DNA of 64,000 nucleotides from positions 5,206,001 to 5,270,000 of the forward strand of contig NZ_CP015318.1 of assembly GCF_001686985.1 (NCBI RefSeq). Direction: 5' to 3'. Positions 27,670 through 36,835 of this stretch are shown here, piece by piece; positions within the stretch are counted from its first letter, which is position 1, and each line of letters opens with the position of its first letter. A program made the position numbers and the translations under genes. The notes under the pieces were generated by a model, which ran no database searches, was not told the DNA's origin, and saw only the letters and a program-made list of their open reading frames with translations. This DNA is from Mesorhizobium amorphae CCNWGS0123 (lineage in GTDB: Bacteria > Pseudomonadota > Alphaproteobacteria > Rhizobiales > Rhizobiaceae).

Positions 27670-28779
27670 TCATTGTTGCCAGGCATAATCAATGAGGTTT
27701 TCGCCGCTGTCGCCGTTGAAGTAATGGACGTGGTCCATGTCGATGGAAAACAGCCGGTCGTCCCCAAGCTTGGAACGGTCGCTGGGCGGCAGCCGCGCTA
27801 TGCATCTGTGGTCGCCGGCGCTGAGGTCGAGAAGAATCTCGTGGCCGAGATGCTGAACCACATCGACATTGAACGCGATCGAATCGCTCCCTGGGATGGC
27901 GCCGGGCTGCAGGATCCTGAAATGCTCCGGCCGCACGCCCAACGTGACCGTTTTTCCCTGCTGGCCGGCAAGCGCCGCGCGCCGGCACTCCGGAACCGCG
28001 ATCCGCAACCGGCAGGCCTGGTCCAGGAGGGCGTTGCCGTCGTAGAGCAGGCGCAGGAAGTTCATCGCTGGCGATCCGATGAAGCCGGCGACGAACTGGT
28101 TGGCGGGCCGGTTGTAGACCTCGAGCGGTGCGGCCGCCTGCTGGATCTTGCCGCCGTTCATGACCACGATCTTGCTGCCCATGGTCATGGCCTCGGCCTG
28201 GTCGTGAGTGACATAGACGGTCGTGGTTCCGACCTCCTGGTGCATCTTGGTCAGGAAACTGCGCGCCTCGATGCGCATCTTCGCATCGAGGTTGGACAGC
28301 GGTTCGTCCATGAGAAACACGCCGGGACGGCGCACCAGCGCCCGCCCAAGCGCGACGCGCTGCCGCTGGCCGCCGGATAGCGCCTTGGGCAGCCTGTCGA
28401 GCAGGTCATCGATGCGCAGCCGCTGCGCCACCTGCCGTATCTGCGTTTCGATCTCGGCTTTCGGCGTCTTCCGGATCTTCATGCCGAAGGCGATGTTGTC
28501 GCGCACCGTCATATGCGGGAACAGCGCATAGGACTGGAATACCATGGCGATGTCGCGGTCCTTCGGCGGCAGCGTGGTGACGTCGCGTGCGCCGATGCGA
28601 AGCGTGCCGCCGGTGATCGATTCCAGCCCGGCGATCATGTTCAGCGTCGTCGTCTTGCCACAGCCGGACGGTCCCACCAGCACGGTGAATTCGCCATCGG
28701 CAATGTCCAGGTTCAGCCCGGACAGAACCGGCACCATGGCATAGCGCTTCTCGACGTCCTTCAGGGACACTTCAGCCAT
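27670..28779 (-). CDS. UgpC/MsmK-type sugar ABC transporter ATP-binding protein
   Basis: 369-residue ATPase of the CUT1 class. Walker A is GPSGCGKTT, the signature is LSGGQRQRVALGRALVRRP and Walker B is VFLMDEPLSNLDAK. The C-terminal TOBE/OB domain contains the family block VTLGVRPEHF. It hydrolyses ATP to drive import by the two permeases upstream. Its start is 30 bp after the permease stop. CUT1 ATPases are often shared among importers. Confidence 0.92.
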   Translation of the reverse strand: MAEVSLKDVEKRYAMVPVLSGLNLDIADGEFTVLVGPSGCGKTTTLNMIAGLESITGGTLRIGARDVTTLPPKDRDIAMVFQSYALFPHMTVRDNIAFGMKIRKTPKAEIETQIRQVAQRLRIDDLLDRLPKALSGGQRQRVALGRALVRRPGVFLMDEPLSNLDAKMRIEARSFLTKMHQEVGTTTVYVTHDQAEAMTMGSKIVVMNGGKIQQAAAPLEVYNRPANQFVAGFIGSPAMNFLRLLYDGNALLDQACRLRIAVPECRRAALAGQQGKTVTLGVRPEHFRILQPGAIPGSDSIAFNVDVVQHLGHEILLDLSAGDHRCIARLPPSDRSKLGDDRLFSIDMDHVHYFNGDSGENLIDYAWQQ

Positions 28780-28809
28780 TACAAAGTCCTTGTTGCACAG
28801 TCATCGAAA

Positions 28810-29691
28810 TCAGCCCTTCACGGCGCCGGAGAGATTGCCGCCCGAGATCTGCCGGTAGGTCAGGATGAACAGGATGACGATCGGCAATTGCGAGATGACG
28901 AGGCCCGCCGCCGGCAGGTTGAAGACGGCAAGGTAACGGTCGCTGTTCAGCTTCAGCATGCCGACTGTCACCGGGAAATTCTCCTCGCTGTTGAGGAACA
29001 CCAGCCCGAACACGAACTCCTTCCAGATGGCGATGAAGTTCAGCGTGTAGCCAACCAGAATGCCGGGAACCGACAGCGGCAGGATCACCTTCCAGAAAAC
29101 CTGGAAGTCGGTCGCGCCCTCGACATAGGCGGCCTTCTCGATTTCCGGCGGGATCGTCGTCATGAAGCCGCGCAGGATCAGCACCTGCAGCGGCATTCCA
29201 TAGACGCCGTGAACGATGATCAGGCCGATCTTGGTGTCCAGCAGATGGAAGGTGCGCAAAGTGTCGTAGAGCGGGATCAGCACCGTCTGCTGCGGCAGCA
29301 TCAGGCCGGTCAGCAGCAGGCCGAAGATCCATTTGCGGCCGGGCACGTTCATGCGGCTGAGCGCAAAGGCCGGAACCAGCGCCAGCGTTACGGCCAGCGC
29401 GGACCCGGCCGTGGCATAGATCAGGCTGTTCCTCAACAGCGTGCCGAAGCCGAGGCCGAACCAGACGTCGATATAGGGCTGGATGGTCGGCGACCTGGGC
29501 AAGGCGAAGGGTCCGGCCAGGAACTCGGCGTTCGACTTGATCGACGTCATCACGATCAGGAGCAGCGGTCCGAGCCATACCGCCGCCAGCACCAGCATGA
29601 GCAGGGTCGCGGCGAGTTTGGGCAGGACCGAGGCGAAGCTGCCGCGGCGCATGGCGCTGGCGTTCAGGGTCGCGTCAGACATCGAAGGCAC
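28810..29691 (-). CDS. UgpE-type sugar ABC transporter permease
   Basis: 293-residue CUT1 permease with six membrane segments. The EAA loop is EIEKAAYVEGATDFQVFWKV (about residues 190-210). The start overlaps the 3' end of the UgpA-type permease gene by 17 bp, showing coupled translation. It pairs with that protein to form the membrane channel. Confidence 0.92.
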   Translation of the reverse strand: MPSMSDATLNASAMRRGSFASVLPKLAATLLMLVLAAVWLGPLLLIVMTSIKSNAEFLAGPFALPRSPTIQPYIDVWFGLGFGTLLRNSLIYATAGSALAVTLALVPAFALSRMNVPGRKWIFGLLLTGLMLPQQTVLIPLYDTLRTFHLLDTKIGLIIVHGVYGMPLQVLILRGFMTTIPPEIEKAAYVEGATDFQVFWKVILPLSVPGILVGYTLNFIAIWKEFVFGLVFLNSEENFPVTVGMLKLNSDRYLAVFNLPAAGLVISQLPIVILFILTYRQISGGNLSGAVKG

Positions 29692-30601
29692 CCTTCAGAA
29701 CCTTGCCGAGCAGGAGAGCTGCCAGCGATCCCGCAATCACCAGGATGACGACGCTGAGTGCGGCGCCGTAGCCGAAGCGGGAGTTCCAGAAGCTCTCCAT
29801 GTAGACGAGATAGCCGAGCACGTTCGTCATTCCGAACGGCGCGCCCTTGGTCAGCACCGCGATCAGGTCGAAGGCTCGCAGCGATTCAAACAGCGTCAGC
29901 ATGACGATGATCGCGGTGACGGGGCGCAACTGGGGCAGGGCAACGCTGCGGATCATGCGCCAGTGTCCGGCACCCTCGATGCGTGCGGCGTCGAATGTTT
30001 CCTTCGGAACATCGCCAAGGCCGGCGAAGTAGAAGATCATCGGCATGCCGGTGAAGGCCCAGCCCGAAATGACCGCCAGCGTGTAAAGTGCGATGCGGTA
30101 GTCGCCGAACCATTCATGCACCAGGAAGCCGAGCCCGACCGACCGCAGCAAGGTGTCGAAGGCGCCGAACACCGGATTGAGGATGAGCAGGAACATCAGC
30201 CCGACCGCGATCAGCGACATGGTCACCGGAAAGAAGACGATCGTGCGCAGCAGAGACGGGGCAAACACCAGCCGCGCCTTCATCACATAGGCGATGAGGA
30301 AGCCGAGCGAGACCGGAAAGACCAGCGAAACGACCAGCCACTTGGCGTTGTTGACCAGCGCTATGTAGAAATACTTGTCATGGAGGAGGTAGGCGTAGTT
30401 GGCGAAGCCGACGAATTTCTTCTGCGGCGCCATGCCGTTCCATTCGAAGAAGCTGAGGTAGATCGTGTAGACGATCGGGTAGCCGATGAAACAGGCGAAC
30501 ACCAGCAACGGCACGGCGACGCCGAACACGGTCACGAACACATGCCGGCGGGCGAAGCCGACGAAGGTGCCGTCATCGAAGCGGCTTGCGCTGCTGGCCA
30601 T
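29675..30601 (-). CDS. UgpA-type sugar ABC transporter permease
   Basis: 308-residue CUT1 permease with six membrane segments and the EAA loop KETFDAARIEGAGHWRMIRS near residue 205. I start it at the ATG at 30601 (MASSASRFDDGTF), preceded by AAAGG at 9 bp. A longer frame from 30724 has no ribosome site and starts with unlikely sequence. It is the second gene of the operon, after the binding protein. Confidence 0.9.
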   Translation of the reverse strand: MASSASRFDDGTFVGFARRHVFVTVFGVAVPLLVFACFIGYPIVYTIYLSFFEWNGMAPQKKFVGFANYAYLLHDKYFYIALVNNAKWLVVSLVFPVSLGFLIAYVMKARLVFAPSLLRTIVFFPVTMSLIAVGLMFLLILNPVFGAFDTLLRSVGLGFLVHEWFGDYRIALYTLAVISGWAFTGMPMIFYFAGLGDVPKETFDAARIEGAGHWRMIRSVALPQLRPVTAIIVMLTLFESLRAFDLIAVLTKGAPFGMTNVLGYLVYMESFWNSRFGYGAALSVVILVIAGSLAALLLGKVLKGAFDV

Positions 30602-30727
30602 GGTTGCGCCTTTCGATTTGATTTCGGAAATGGACGGGCGGCGTCGCGTTGCGGCGGCGCACTGAAGCGCCGCCGCCGGGGAGGATGCGGGGCGAAGTGC
30701 GCAGCACTTCTCCCGCTCGGTCATCGC

Positions 30728-32029
30728 CTAGGACTTCTTGACGCGCGCCGCTTCGTCCTCGGTCAGCTTCATGGCGTCTTCGGGTGACATGGCGCCGGCC
30801 AGCACACCCTGGACGCCGTCGAGGAACTTGTCCGAGATCGCCGGCGGCGTGGCGTGGTCGACATGCATGAAGGTGAAGGAGCCGGACTCCGCCATTGCCT
30901 TGCCCAGCCGCTGTTCCATCTCGCTCAGCCGCGACAGGTCGGAATTGACGTTCGACGGGAAAGGCTTGTCGATCTCGAGCTTCTTGCTCATCGCTGCGTC
31001 GGACACCATCCAGTCCAGGAACTCCGCCGCTGCATCCTTGTTCGGGCTGTTCGCATGGATCATGATCGTGTCCTCGGCGAACACCGACATCACCGGCTTT
31101 TTGCCCGGGAAAGCCGGCATCGGGAAGAAGTCCATCGGCACGACGCAGCATTGCGGCTGGTCGCCGCGGAAGCGGCCGAGATTGAACGAGCCCTGATACC
31201 AGTGCAGGCCGTGCCCCTGCGTCCACGGCACCATGGCGGGCCCGAGATCGATCGAGTTGAACGACGGCTCGAACATCCCGTCCTGAGCCAGTTTCTGCAT
31301 CATGGCGGTGACATCGACGGCGCGCGGGTCGGTCCACGGAATGGTGCCGTTGATCAGCCCGTCATAGACGTCCAGCCCATGCTTGTTGACCAGGATCGCC
31401 GACCACATGAATTGCGAGGGCCACTTCTTCTGGTTGGCCAGCATGAAGGCGGCAAGGCCGGCTTCCTTGCCCTTCTGGGCATTGGCCATGAGTTCGTCCC
31501 AGGTGGTTGGAACCTTGAGCCCGAGCTTCTCGTAGATGTCCTTGCGGTACCAGACCACCGAGGCGCACATCTCCGTCGGCACGAAATGCTTCTTGCCGTT
31601 GTAGACGGACAGCGTGACGCCGGCCGGGTTCAGCTTCTTGTCCCAGCCATATTTTTCGTAATAGGGCGTCAGATCGGCAGAGAAACCGTTGTCGACGATC
31701 TCCTTGCCGCGTCCGCCTTCCCAGGAATAGAAAAGATCCGGCGGATTGCTCGAAGACAGTTCGATTGTCTGCTTGGTCTTGTAGGTCTCGCCGTCGACGC
31801 TGGCGCCGGTAACATGGACGCGGTCGCCGTTCTTCTTGTTCCATTCGTCGATCAGCCAGTTGGCGTAGACCTCGGAAGAGGGCCACGGCGCCCGGTAGAA
31901 ATACCGGAGTTCGGCGGGTGCGGCCCGCGCCATCTTGACCCCTGACGCAGCCGCCACGGCCGTGGCGCCAAGCGCCGCCGAAGCTTTCACGAAGGTGCGG
32001 CGAGACAGTCCGTTCTGCTTGAAGTTCAT
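30728..32029 (-). CDS. Extracellular sugar-binding protein of ABC importer (Tat signal)
   Basis: 433-residue type I solute-binding protein (SBP_bac_1). The ATG at 32029 follows GGAGGAACCG, an excellent ribosome site. The N-terminus has a twin-arginine signal (LSRRTFVKASAALGATAVAA, cleavage after ARA), so it is exported folded. It delivers a sugar to the two CUT1 permeases. First gene of the operon, with an operator palindrome about 160 bp upstream. Sugar unknown; the LacI regulator suggests a glycoside or polyol. Confidence 0.9.
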   Translation of the reverse strand: MNFKQNGLSRRTFVKASAALGATAVAAASGVKMARAAPAELRYFYRAPWPSSEVYANWLIDEWNKKNGDRVHVTGASVDGETYKTKQTIELSSSNPPDLFYSWEGGRGKEIVDNGFSADLTPYYEKYGWDKKLNPAGVTLSVYNGKKHFVPTEMCASVVWYRKDIYEKLGLKVPTTWDELMANAQKGKEAGLAAFMLANQKKWPSQFMWSAILVNKHGLDVYDGLINGTIPWTDPRAVDVTAMMQKLAQDGMFEPSFNSIDLGPAMVPWTQGHGLHWYQGSFNLGRFRGDQPQCCVVPMDFFPMPAFPGKKPVMSVFAEDTIMIHANSPNKDAAAEFLDWMVSDAAMSKKLEIDKPFPSNVNSDLSRLSEMEQRLGKAMAESGSFTFMHVDHATPPAISDKFLDGVQGVLAGAMSPEDAMKLTEDEAARVKKS

Positions 32030-32189
32030 CGGTTCCTCCCGTTCGGTTTGACTATTCACAGGCAGCATCAGGTCGCCACGAAGCGCGGGCGCGACGTGTG
32101 CCGGCAAGGGCTGTTGCTGATCCTCCGAAGGCGAATACGGCAGTGCGGTTCTGCATCACCAAATTCGTCACGGAGATTGAATTAATCCA

Positions 32190-32217
32190 ATCGAAGCGCT
32201 TGCGCAAGCGCTTCGAT
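32190..32217. promoter_or_regulatory. 28-bp perfect palindrome: double LacI-type operator
   Basis: The left half is ATCGAAGCGCTTGC and the right half is its exact reverse complement. Inside are two copies of AAGCGCTT (32194-32201 and 32206-32213), each itself a palindrome with the central CG typical of LacI-family operators, 12 bp centre to centre. It lies between the terminator of the hydrolase gene and the sugar ABC operon. The LacI regulator at 26573-27601 is the natural candidate. Confidence 0.75.
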
Positions 32218-32336
32218 ATGCATTTTTCGTCTTTTTGCGCGTGTCATGCGGCCTGTCGACATCTATGGCCTGGCAGAGCCCTTCCGTCGGTTTCGCGATC
32301 GCAATTCCTTGGTGTCACGGATGGTCCCCGGAACAG

Positions 32337-32371
32337 CAAAAAAGGCCAGGGCGCCGCTTAGGCGCCCTGGC
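32337..32371 (-). terminator. Rho-independent terminator of the hydrolase gene
   Basis: Read on the minus strand, GCCAGGGCGCC pairs perfectly with GGCGCCCTGGC around a five-base TAAGC loop and is followed by CTTTTTTGC. It begins 23 bp after the stop of the alpha/beta hydrolase gene, the correct place and direction. Confidence 0.9.
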
Positions 32372-32393
32372 AGTCCGTCGAAGGTGATCGGGT

Positions 32394-33089
32394 TCAGTTC
32401 TTGCCGGCCGCCGCCTGCTCGATGAGGCTGGCAACCGCCTTGGGATCGGAGACGTAGACGGCGTGGCTGCCGGGCACCTCGACGGTCGTCGCTTTAGCGC
32501 GGCTGGCCATCTGGCGCTGCGCCGGCGGCGGGATCATCCTGTCGTCGGTGGCGACGAGATACCATGAGGGCTTTGCCTTCCAGGCCGGAGCGGTGACCTT
32601 GCCTTCGAGCGCCGCCACACCCCACGGAACTTGCGAATCCGCCATGAAGGCGGCGAGCGAAGGACGGACATCGGCAGCGAACGAGGCGGCGAACTTCTCC
32701 TTGTCGAGCATCAGGAAGCCGTCGACGGGCGGCAGGATCGGCGGCACCGGCGCTCCGGGCGGCGGGTTGGCGATCAGGCTCGAAACCGATTCGCCGGCAT
32801 CCGGCGCGAAGGCCGCGATATAGACCACAGCCGCCACCTTCGGATCGGTGCCGGCTTCCGACACCACGACGCCGCCGTAGGAATGTCCGACCAGGATGAC
32901 ATTGCCGGGAGCGGCGGCAATGGCGCGCCTGGTGACCGCGACGTCGTCGGCTAAAGAGATCGTCGGATTCTGGACGATGGTGACGTCATAGCCGTCCTTC
33001 TTGAGGATCTGGTAGACGCCGTCCCAGCCGGAGCCATCGACGAAGCCGCCATGCACGAGGACGACGGACTTTGCTGCAGTGTTCGACAT
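32394..33089 (-). CDS. Alpha/beta hydrolase (EstC/salicylate-esterase-like)
   Basis: 231-residue soluble hydrolase. It shows the oxyanion region VVLVHGGFVDGSGW near the N-terminus and the nucleophile elbow LVGHSYGGVVV with Ser about residue 90. The C-terminal catalytic His is likely in VPGSHAVYVSDP. It resembles small plant salicylate-esterase-like proteins common in rhizobia. It is monocistronic, with its own terminator, and divergent from the winged-helix TPR gene. Substrate unknown. Confidence 0.85.
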   Translation of the reverse strand: MSNTAAKSVVLVHGGFVDGSGWDGVYQILKKDGYDVTIVQNPTISLADDVAVTRRAIAAAPGNVILVGHSYGGVVVSEAGTDPKVAAVVYIAAFAPDAGESVSSLIANPPPGAPVPPILPPVDGFLMLDKEKFAASFAADVRPSLAAFMADSQVPWGVAALEGKVTAPAWKAKPSWYLVATDDRMIPPPAQRQMASRAKATTVEVPGSHAVYVSDPKAVASLIEQAAAGKN

Positions 33090-33275
33090 TTGAGTTCTCC
33101 TTTTTCAAAAGCGTTGTTTGCGTTGATTGCAGGAGGACTATGCGTCAGGGCCGGCGGGCGCGCTTTGAGGCGGCCTTCAGGCCCGCTTGATTTTACCTTT
33201 AGATCGCTTTGATTTTGAGTCCGCGACGCGGCTAGAGTGTTCGGAGTCGCCATTCCCACGGTCTGGAGCCAGCAT

Positions 33276-34835
33276 TTGCCGTATCATTTCGAGGATTTTG
33301 CTCTGGACGGCGATCGGCGCGAACTGCGCCGCGGCAACGACCTGATCCCGGTCGAGCCGCAGGTGTTCGACCTCTTGCAATATCTGCTCCGCAATCGCGA
33401 ACGGGTGGTCAGCAAGGACGATCTGGTCGACGCGGTCTGGCAGGGCCGCATCGTTTCCGATGCCACCCTTGCCAGCCGCGTCAACGCTGCCCGCAATGCG
33501 CTCCACGACAGCGGCGAGGAGCAGCGCCTCGTCCGTACCATCTTGCGCCGGGGCTTTCGCTTCGTCGGCACCGTTCGCGAGGAGGCCCAGTCGACGGAAA
33601 CGGGGGCGACGGCACCGGCGGAGAAACCGATGGCTGGCCTGGGCATTCCCGCCCGTCCCTCCATCGCCGTGCTGCCCTTCTTGAACTTGAGCGGCGATCC
33701 GGAACAGGATTATTTCGCTGACGGCATGGTCGAGGACATCATCACCGGCCTGTCGCGCATAAGGTGGCTGTTCGTCATCGCGCGCAATTCCTCCTTCACC
33801 TACAAGGGCCGCGCCGTGGACGTGAAGCAGGTCGGGCGCGAGCTCGGCGTGCGCTATGTGCTGGAAGGCAGCGTGCGCAAGGTGGGAAACCGCGTACGCA
33901 TCACCGGCCAGTTGATCGACGCCGAAGACGGCAGCCATCTGTGGGCCGAACGCTACGACCGCGACCTGACCGACGTGTTCGCGCTGCAGGACGAGATCAC
34001 CGTCAGCGTGGTCGCGGCCATCGAGCCCAATCTGCGCCGGGCCGAGATCGAACGCGTCAAGCGCCAGCGCCCCGACAGCCTCGACGCCTATGACCTGTTG
34101 CTGCGCGCGCTGCCCGATGTCTACACCTTCATGCCCCAGGGCGCCGCCAAGGGCCTGCCGCTGCTCGACCAGGCCCTGGCCATCGAGCCTAACTATGCGC
34201 TTGCCCACGGCTTCGCCGCCTGGGCGCACCAGACGCTGTTTATTCGCGGCGGCCTGCAGGCGGAGCACCGCGATAAGGCGGCCCGCCATGCCCATGCCGC
34301 GATCGAGCACGGCTCAGGGGACGCGATGGCGCTGGCCTTGGCCGGTTTCACCATCGGTCTGGTCGAGCATGACCGCAGGCTCGCTGACGAGGCCTTCTTA
34401 CAGGCGCTCGGGCTCAGCGCCTCCTGCGCCTTCGTCTATGCGTTTGGCTGCGTACCGGTGGCCTATAGCGGCGATGCGGCCCGCGCCATCGATTGGGGCG
34501 AGCAGGCGCTACGGCTCAACCCGCTGGACACCATGAGCTGCGTGCCGCAAGGCATCATCGGCTTCGGCAATTTTCTCCACGGCCGCCACGAGCAGGCGAT
34601 TGCTGCCGGCCGGCGGGCGGTGGAGATGAACCCCGGCTTCAGCATCCTGCACGGCTGGCTGGCCGCGCCGCTGGCGAGGCTCGGGCGGATCGAGGAGGCA
34701 AAAGCCGCGGCCACTCGGCTTTTGTCACTCGACCCGCAATTCACCATCGGCCGCTGGTCCACTGCCGTCGGACTTGCGCCTGATATCATCGACGACGTCA
34801 CTGACGCCATGCGATTGGCGGGATTGCCGGCATAG
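33276..34835 (+). CDS. Winged-helix, TolB-like and TPR protein
   Basis: About 519-residue protein. Residues about 5-100 are an OmpR/CadC-type winged helix (EPQVFDLLQYLLRNRERVVSKDDLVDAVW, TILRRGFRFVG). Residues about 125-245 are the TolB-N-like domain often found next to adenylate cyclase or TPR modules (IAVLPFLNLSGDPEQDYFADGM). The rest holds TPR-like repeats. I prefer the TTG at 33276, with GGAG 7 bp upstream; a GTG at 33237 is the alternative. There is no receiver or transmembrane segment, so it may be a one-component cytoplasmic regulator. Targets unknown. Confidence 0.8.
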   Translation: MPYHFEDFALDGDRRELRRGNDLIPVEPQVFDLLQYLLRNRERVVSKDDLVDAVWQGRIVSDATLASRVNAARNALHDSGEEQRLVRTILRRGFRFVGTVREEAQSTETGATAPAEKPMAGLGIPARPSIAVLPFLNLSGDPEQDYFADGMVEDIITGLSRIRWLFVIARNSSFTYKGRAVDVKQVGRELGVRYVLEGSVRKVGNRVRITGQLIDAEDGSHLWAERYDRDLTDVFALQDEITVSVVAAIEPNLRRAEIERVKRQRPDSLDAYDLLLRALPDVYTFMPQGAAKGLPLLDQALAIEPNYALAHGFAAWAHQTLFIRGGLQAEHRDKAARHAHAAIEHGSGDAMALALAGFTIGLVEHDRRLADEAFLQALGLSASCAFVYAFGCVPVAYSGDAARAIDWGEQALRLNPLDTMSCVPQGIIGFGNFLHGRHEQAIAAGRRAVEMNPGFSILHGWLAAPLARLGRIEEAKAAATRLLSLDPQFTIGRWSTAVGLAPDIIDDVTDAMRLAGLPA

Positions 34836-34986
34836 ATGGTAAAGGCGCATGCCCGAACAGCGAACGTCGGTTGCTGGCAAAAGTGCCGCGATCCGCGCCA
34901 TACCTGACCCCGGCTTCCGATGACGCCTCGCGGCGGTCCATGCTACGCGGCCTGAGGTTGTCAAATTTCAACGACCAGCAAATGTC

Positions 34987-35007
34987 GGTGCCAACGGTCA
35001 CCATCCG
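34987..35007 (+). repeat. Third copy of the GGTGCC(G/A)ACGGTCACC repeat
   Basis: 21 bases that match 38300-38320 with one difference (A for G). The repeat lies in the gap between the TPR gene and the end of the BetI-like gene. The other two copies, in opposite orientation to each other, lie in front of the monooxygenase gene. Confidence 0.6.
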
Positions 35008-35039
35008 GCTCTGCAAGCGATCTGCCATGCAGCACAACC

Positions 35040-35669
35040 TCAGCCCAGCTGACGGCCGGGATCGGTGCGCGACAGATGTTCATCCCAGCGTATGTGAGGA
35101 ATGCGGTGAGCCAGGTAGTCGCTCAGTTGCTCTAGCGCTTCGAGGGCAGAAATTTTTGCCGGTCGCAATCCGAGTCTCAGCCATAGGCCATCGATGATTG
35201 TGGTTATGCCGAGCGCCACGGCCTCGCATTGATCGGCTGGGACCAGTCCGGACAATGCACTCATCAAGTTCGAGTGCATGCGGGCGTGGACGACGCGCTG
35301 GATACGCGCCAGCTGCGGCTCGCGCGGAACTTCGGCACAGAGCGCCAGCCAGGCATGGCAAATTCCCGGCGTGAAGAACGCGGTACTGAAATTGCCGGCA
35401 ATGATCGCCCACAGGCGTTCGTCGGAGCTACGAGCCAAACGCATCCGCCGGATGACCTCGTCACGCAGCAGGGAGTTCGAATGGCGCATCGTGTGCTCGA
35501 AAAGCTCCTGCTTTGTTTTGAAATAGTGATGGACAATGCCTTTTGAGGCACCTGCCCTCTGCGCCACCTTCTCAATTGTAGCTCCAGCCACACCCTCGCT
35601 TTGGAGCACCTCAAAGGCTGCATGGCGCAACTCACGGCGTCGAATGTCACTGATTTTTGTCAGACCCAT
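35040..35669 (-). CDS. BetI-like TetR-family regulator
   Basis: 209-residue repressor. The TetR helix-turn-helix is ATIEKVAQRAGASKGIVHHYFKTKQELFE (about residues 25-55), and the C-terminal part follows BetI (IVGGNF-like IIAGNFSTAFF, TTIIDGLWLRLGL). BetI proteins repress choline or glycine betaine genes; the ligand here is unproven. The ATG at 35669 fits BetI length; a TTG at 35723 would add 18 residues. It is divergent from a LuxR-type gene across a region with three TTGGCC-type palindromes. Confidence 0.85.
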   Translation of the reverse strand: MGLTKISDIRRRELRHAAFEVLQSEGVAGATIEKVAQRAGASKGIVHHYFKTKQELFEHTMRHSNSLLRDEVIRRMRLARSSDERLWAIIAGNFSTAFFTPGICHAWLALCAEVPREPQLARIQRVVHARMHSNLMSALSGLVPADQCEAVALGITTIIDGLWLRLGLRPAKISALEALEQLSDYLAHRIPHIRWDEHLSRTDPGRQLG

Positions 35670-35687
35670 GAGTGCACATTGACATAT

Positions 35688-35744
35688 TTGGCCAAAAGGA
35701 TCAAGAATTGGCCGGCTGACCAATTTTTAGGCCACTCGGCCAAT
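35688..35744. promoter_or_regulatory. TTGGCC-rich operator region
   Basis: Three related sites lie within 57 bp between the divergent regulator genes. They are a perfect TTGGCCAA (35688-35695), an inverted repeat ATTGG-N8-CCAAT (35707-35724) and GGCCACTCGGCCAAT (35730-35744). The BetI-like TetR protein encoded next door is the likely binder, controlling itself and the LuxR-type gene. Confidence 0.6.
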
Positions 35745-35752
35745 GAGGCGAG

Positions 35753-36826
35753 ATGAATGTTCATTCTCCGGTGAGCAGGTCTACTCCAGATCACACCCAG
35801 ATTCGGTTTGAGATGCCGAATAGCATGGCGAGGCTGGGGTTCTGCACCGCGATCGGACGCGCAAGCGCGGCAATCGGCGATGAAGCTTTCTATGACCGAT
35901 TGCTCGAGGTGACGGCCTCTTTGGTCGAGGCCGATCAGCTTTCTCTGGTTCGGTATTCGAGTTCTGGAGCGCCGGACCTTATCATCCCGCGCGAGATCCG
36001 CAGTGAGGTTGCTGCGCCTTACGCGTCAGGTCTCTACACGCTCGACCCGTTTCATGACTATTGGCGCAGCGTTGGATTACCGACCGTCAGTTCGCTGCGC
36101 CGACTGGCACCGGCCGAGATGTGGAAGAGCCGTTATGCCCTGGAGTTCCTGCGGGCGGCCAGCATCAGCGACGAGATTGCAGTGTTTTTGCCGCCGATCG
36201 GGGGAGCCAGTCCGACGCTCATTGTCGACCGGGCCGTTGGCGAATTCAGCGCGGCGGAACTTGCGACGATCGAGAATGCCTTCCCCTTGCTGGCCGGGCT
36301 GCACGATGCCCATCTGAAGGCCATCATCAGTCATGGCCTGGCGGCTGATGCCACCGAGAAGCCCTTGCGACTTCTCGATCGGCGAGGCGACGAACTTGCC
36401 GCAAACAGCGCTTGGCGCAGATTGGTGGCCGAGCCAAACGGTGGGCTGGTGGAGGCATTGGTTGAGCTCTCCACCACCGGCAAGAGGCAGGCATCGCTTC
36501 CTGATGGCCGGCTCGTGGTCAGATCAGCACTGGGCGCCGATTTCGGTGCGGCGCCGGGTGGCCAATGCGACCAGGTCGAGGTTTCTGCCATGCATGCACC
36601 CCGTGCAGATCGCAATGCCTGGCTCTCGGTTCTTACCCACCGCGAACGGCAAATCGTCGAGTTGACTCTCGAAGGCCATCCGATCGCCAGCATCGCAGAC
36701 CGCCTCGGTGTCAAACGCGGAACGATCAAGAACCACCGACTTCGCCTCTACCAGAAGCTCGACATCACCACTGAACGCGAGCTCTTTCTCACTTATGTCC
36801 AGCACTTGCGGGCGACTGGCGCTTGA
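35753..36826 (+). CDS. LuxR-type helix-turn-helix regulator
   Basis: 357-residue regulator. The C-terminal domain (about 290-352) is a LuxR/NarL helix-turn-helix with LTHRERQIVELTLEGHPIASIADRLGVKRGTIKNH. The N-terminal 270 residues have no domain I recognise; there is no receiver aspartate pattern and no clear autoinducer domain. Proteins with this layout occur beside monooxygenase and SDR genes in rhizobia. It is divergent from the BetI-like gene and convergent with the flavin monooxygenase gene. Confidence 0.82.
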   Translation: MNVHSPVSRSTPDHTQIRFEMPNSMARLGFCTAIGRASAAIGDEAFYDRLLEVTASLVEADQLSLVRYSSSGAPDLIIPREIRSEVAAPYASGLYTLDPFHDYWRSVGLPTVSSLRRLAPAEMWKSRYALEFLRAASISDEIAVFLPPIGGASPTLIVDRAVGEFSAAELATIENAFPLLAGLHDAHLKAIISHGLAADATEKPLRLLDRRGDELAANSAWRRLVAEPNGGLVEALVELSTTGKRQASLPDGRLVVRSALGADFGAAPGGQCDQVEVSAMHAPRADRNAWLSVLTHRERQIVELTLEGHPIASIADRLGVKRGTIKNHRLRLYQKLDITTERELFLTYVQHLRATGA

Positions 36827-36835
36827 TAGCGCCCT

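Noticed and set aside
28513-30787. Overlapping plus-strand open frames of 411 and 434 codons
   Set aside because: Antisense shadows of the sugar ABC permease genes, which have EAA loops and coupled starts.
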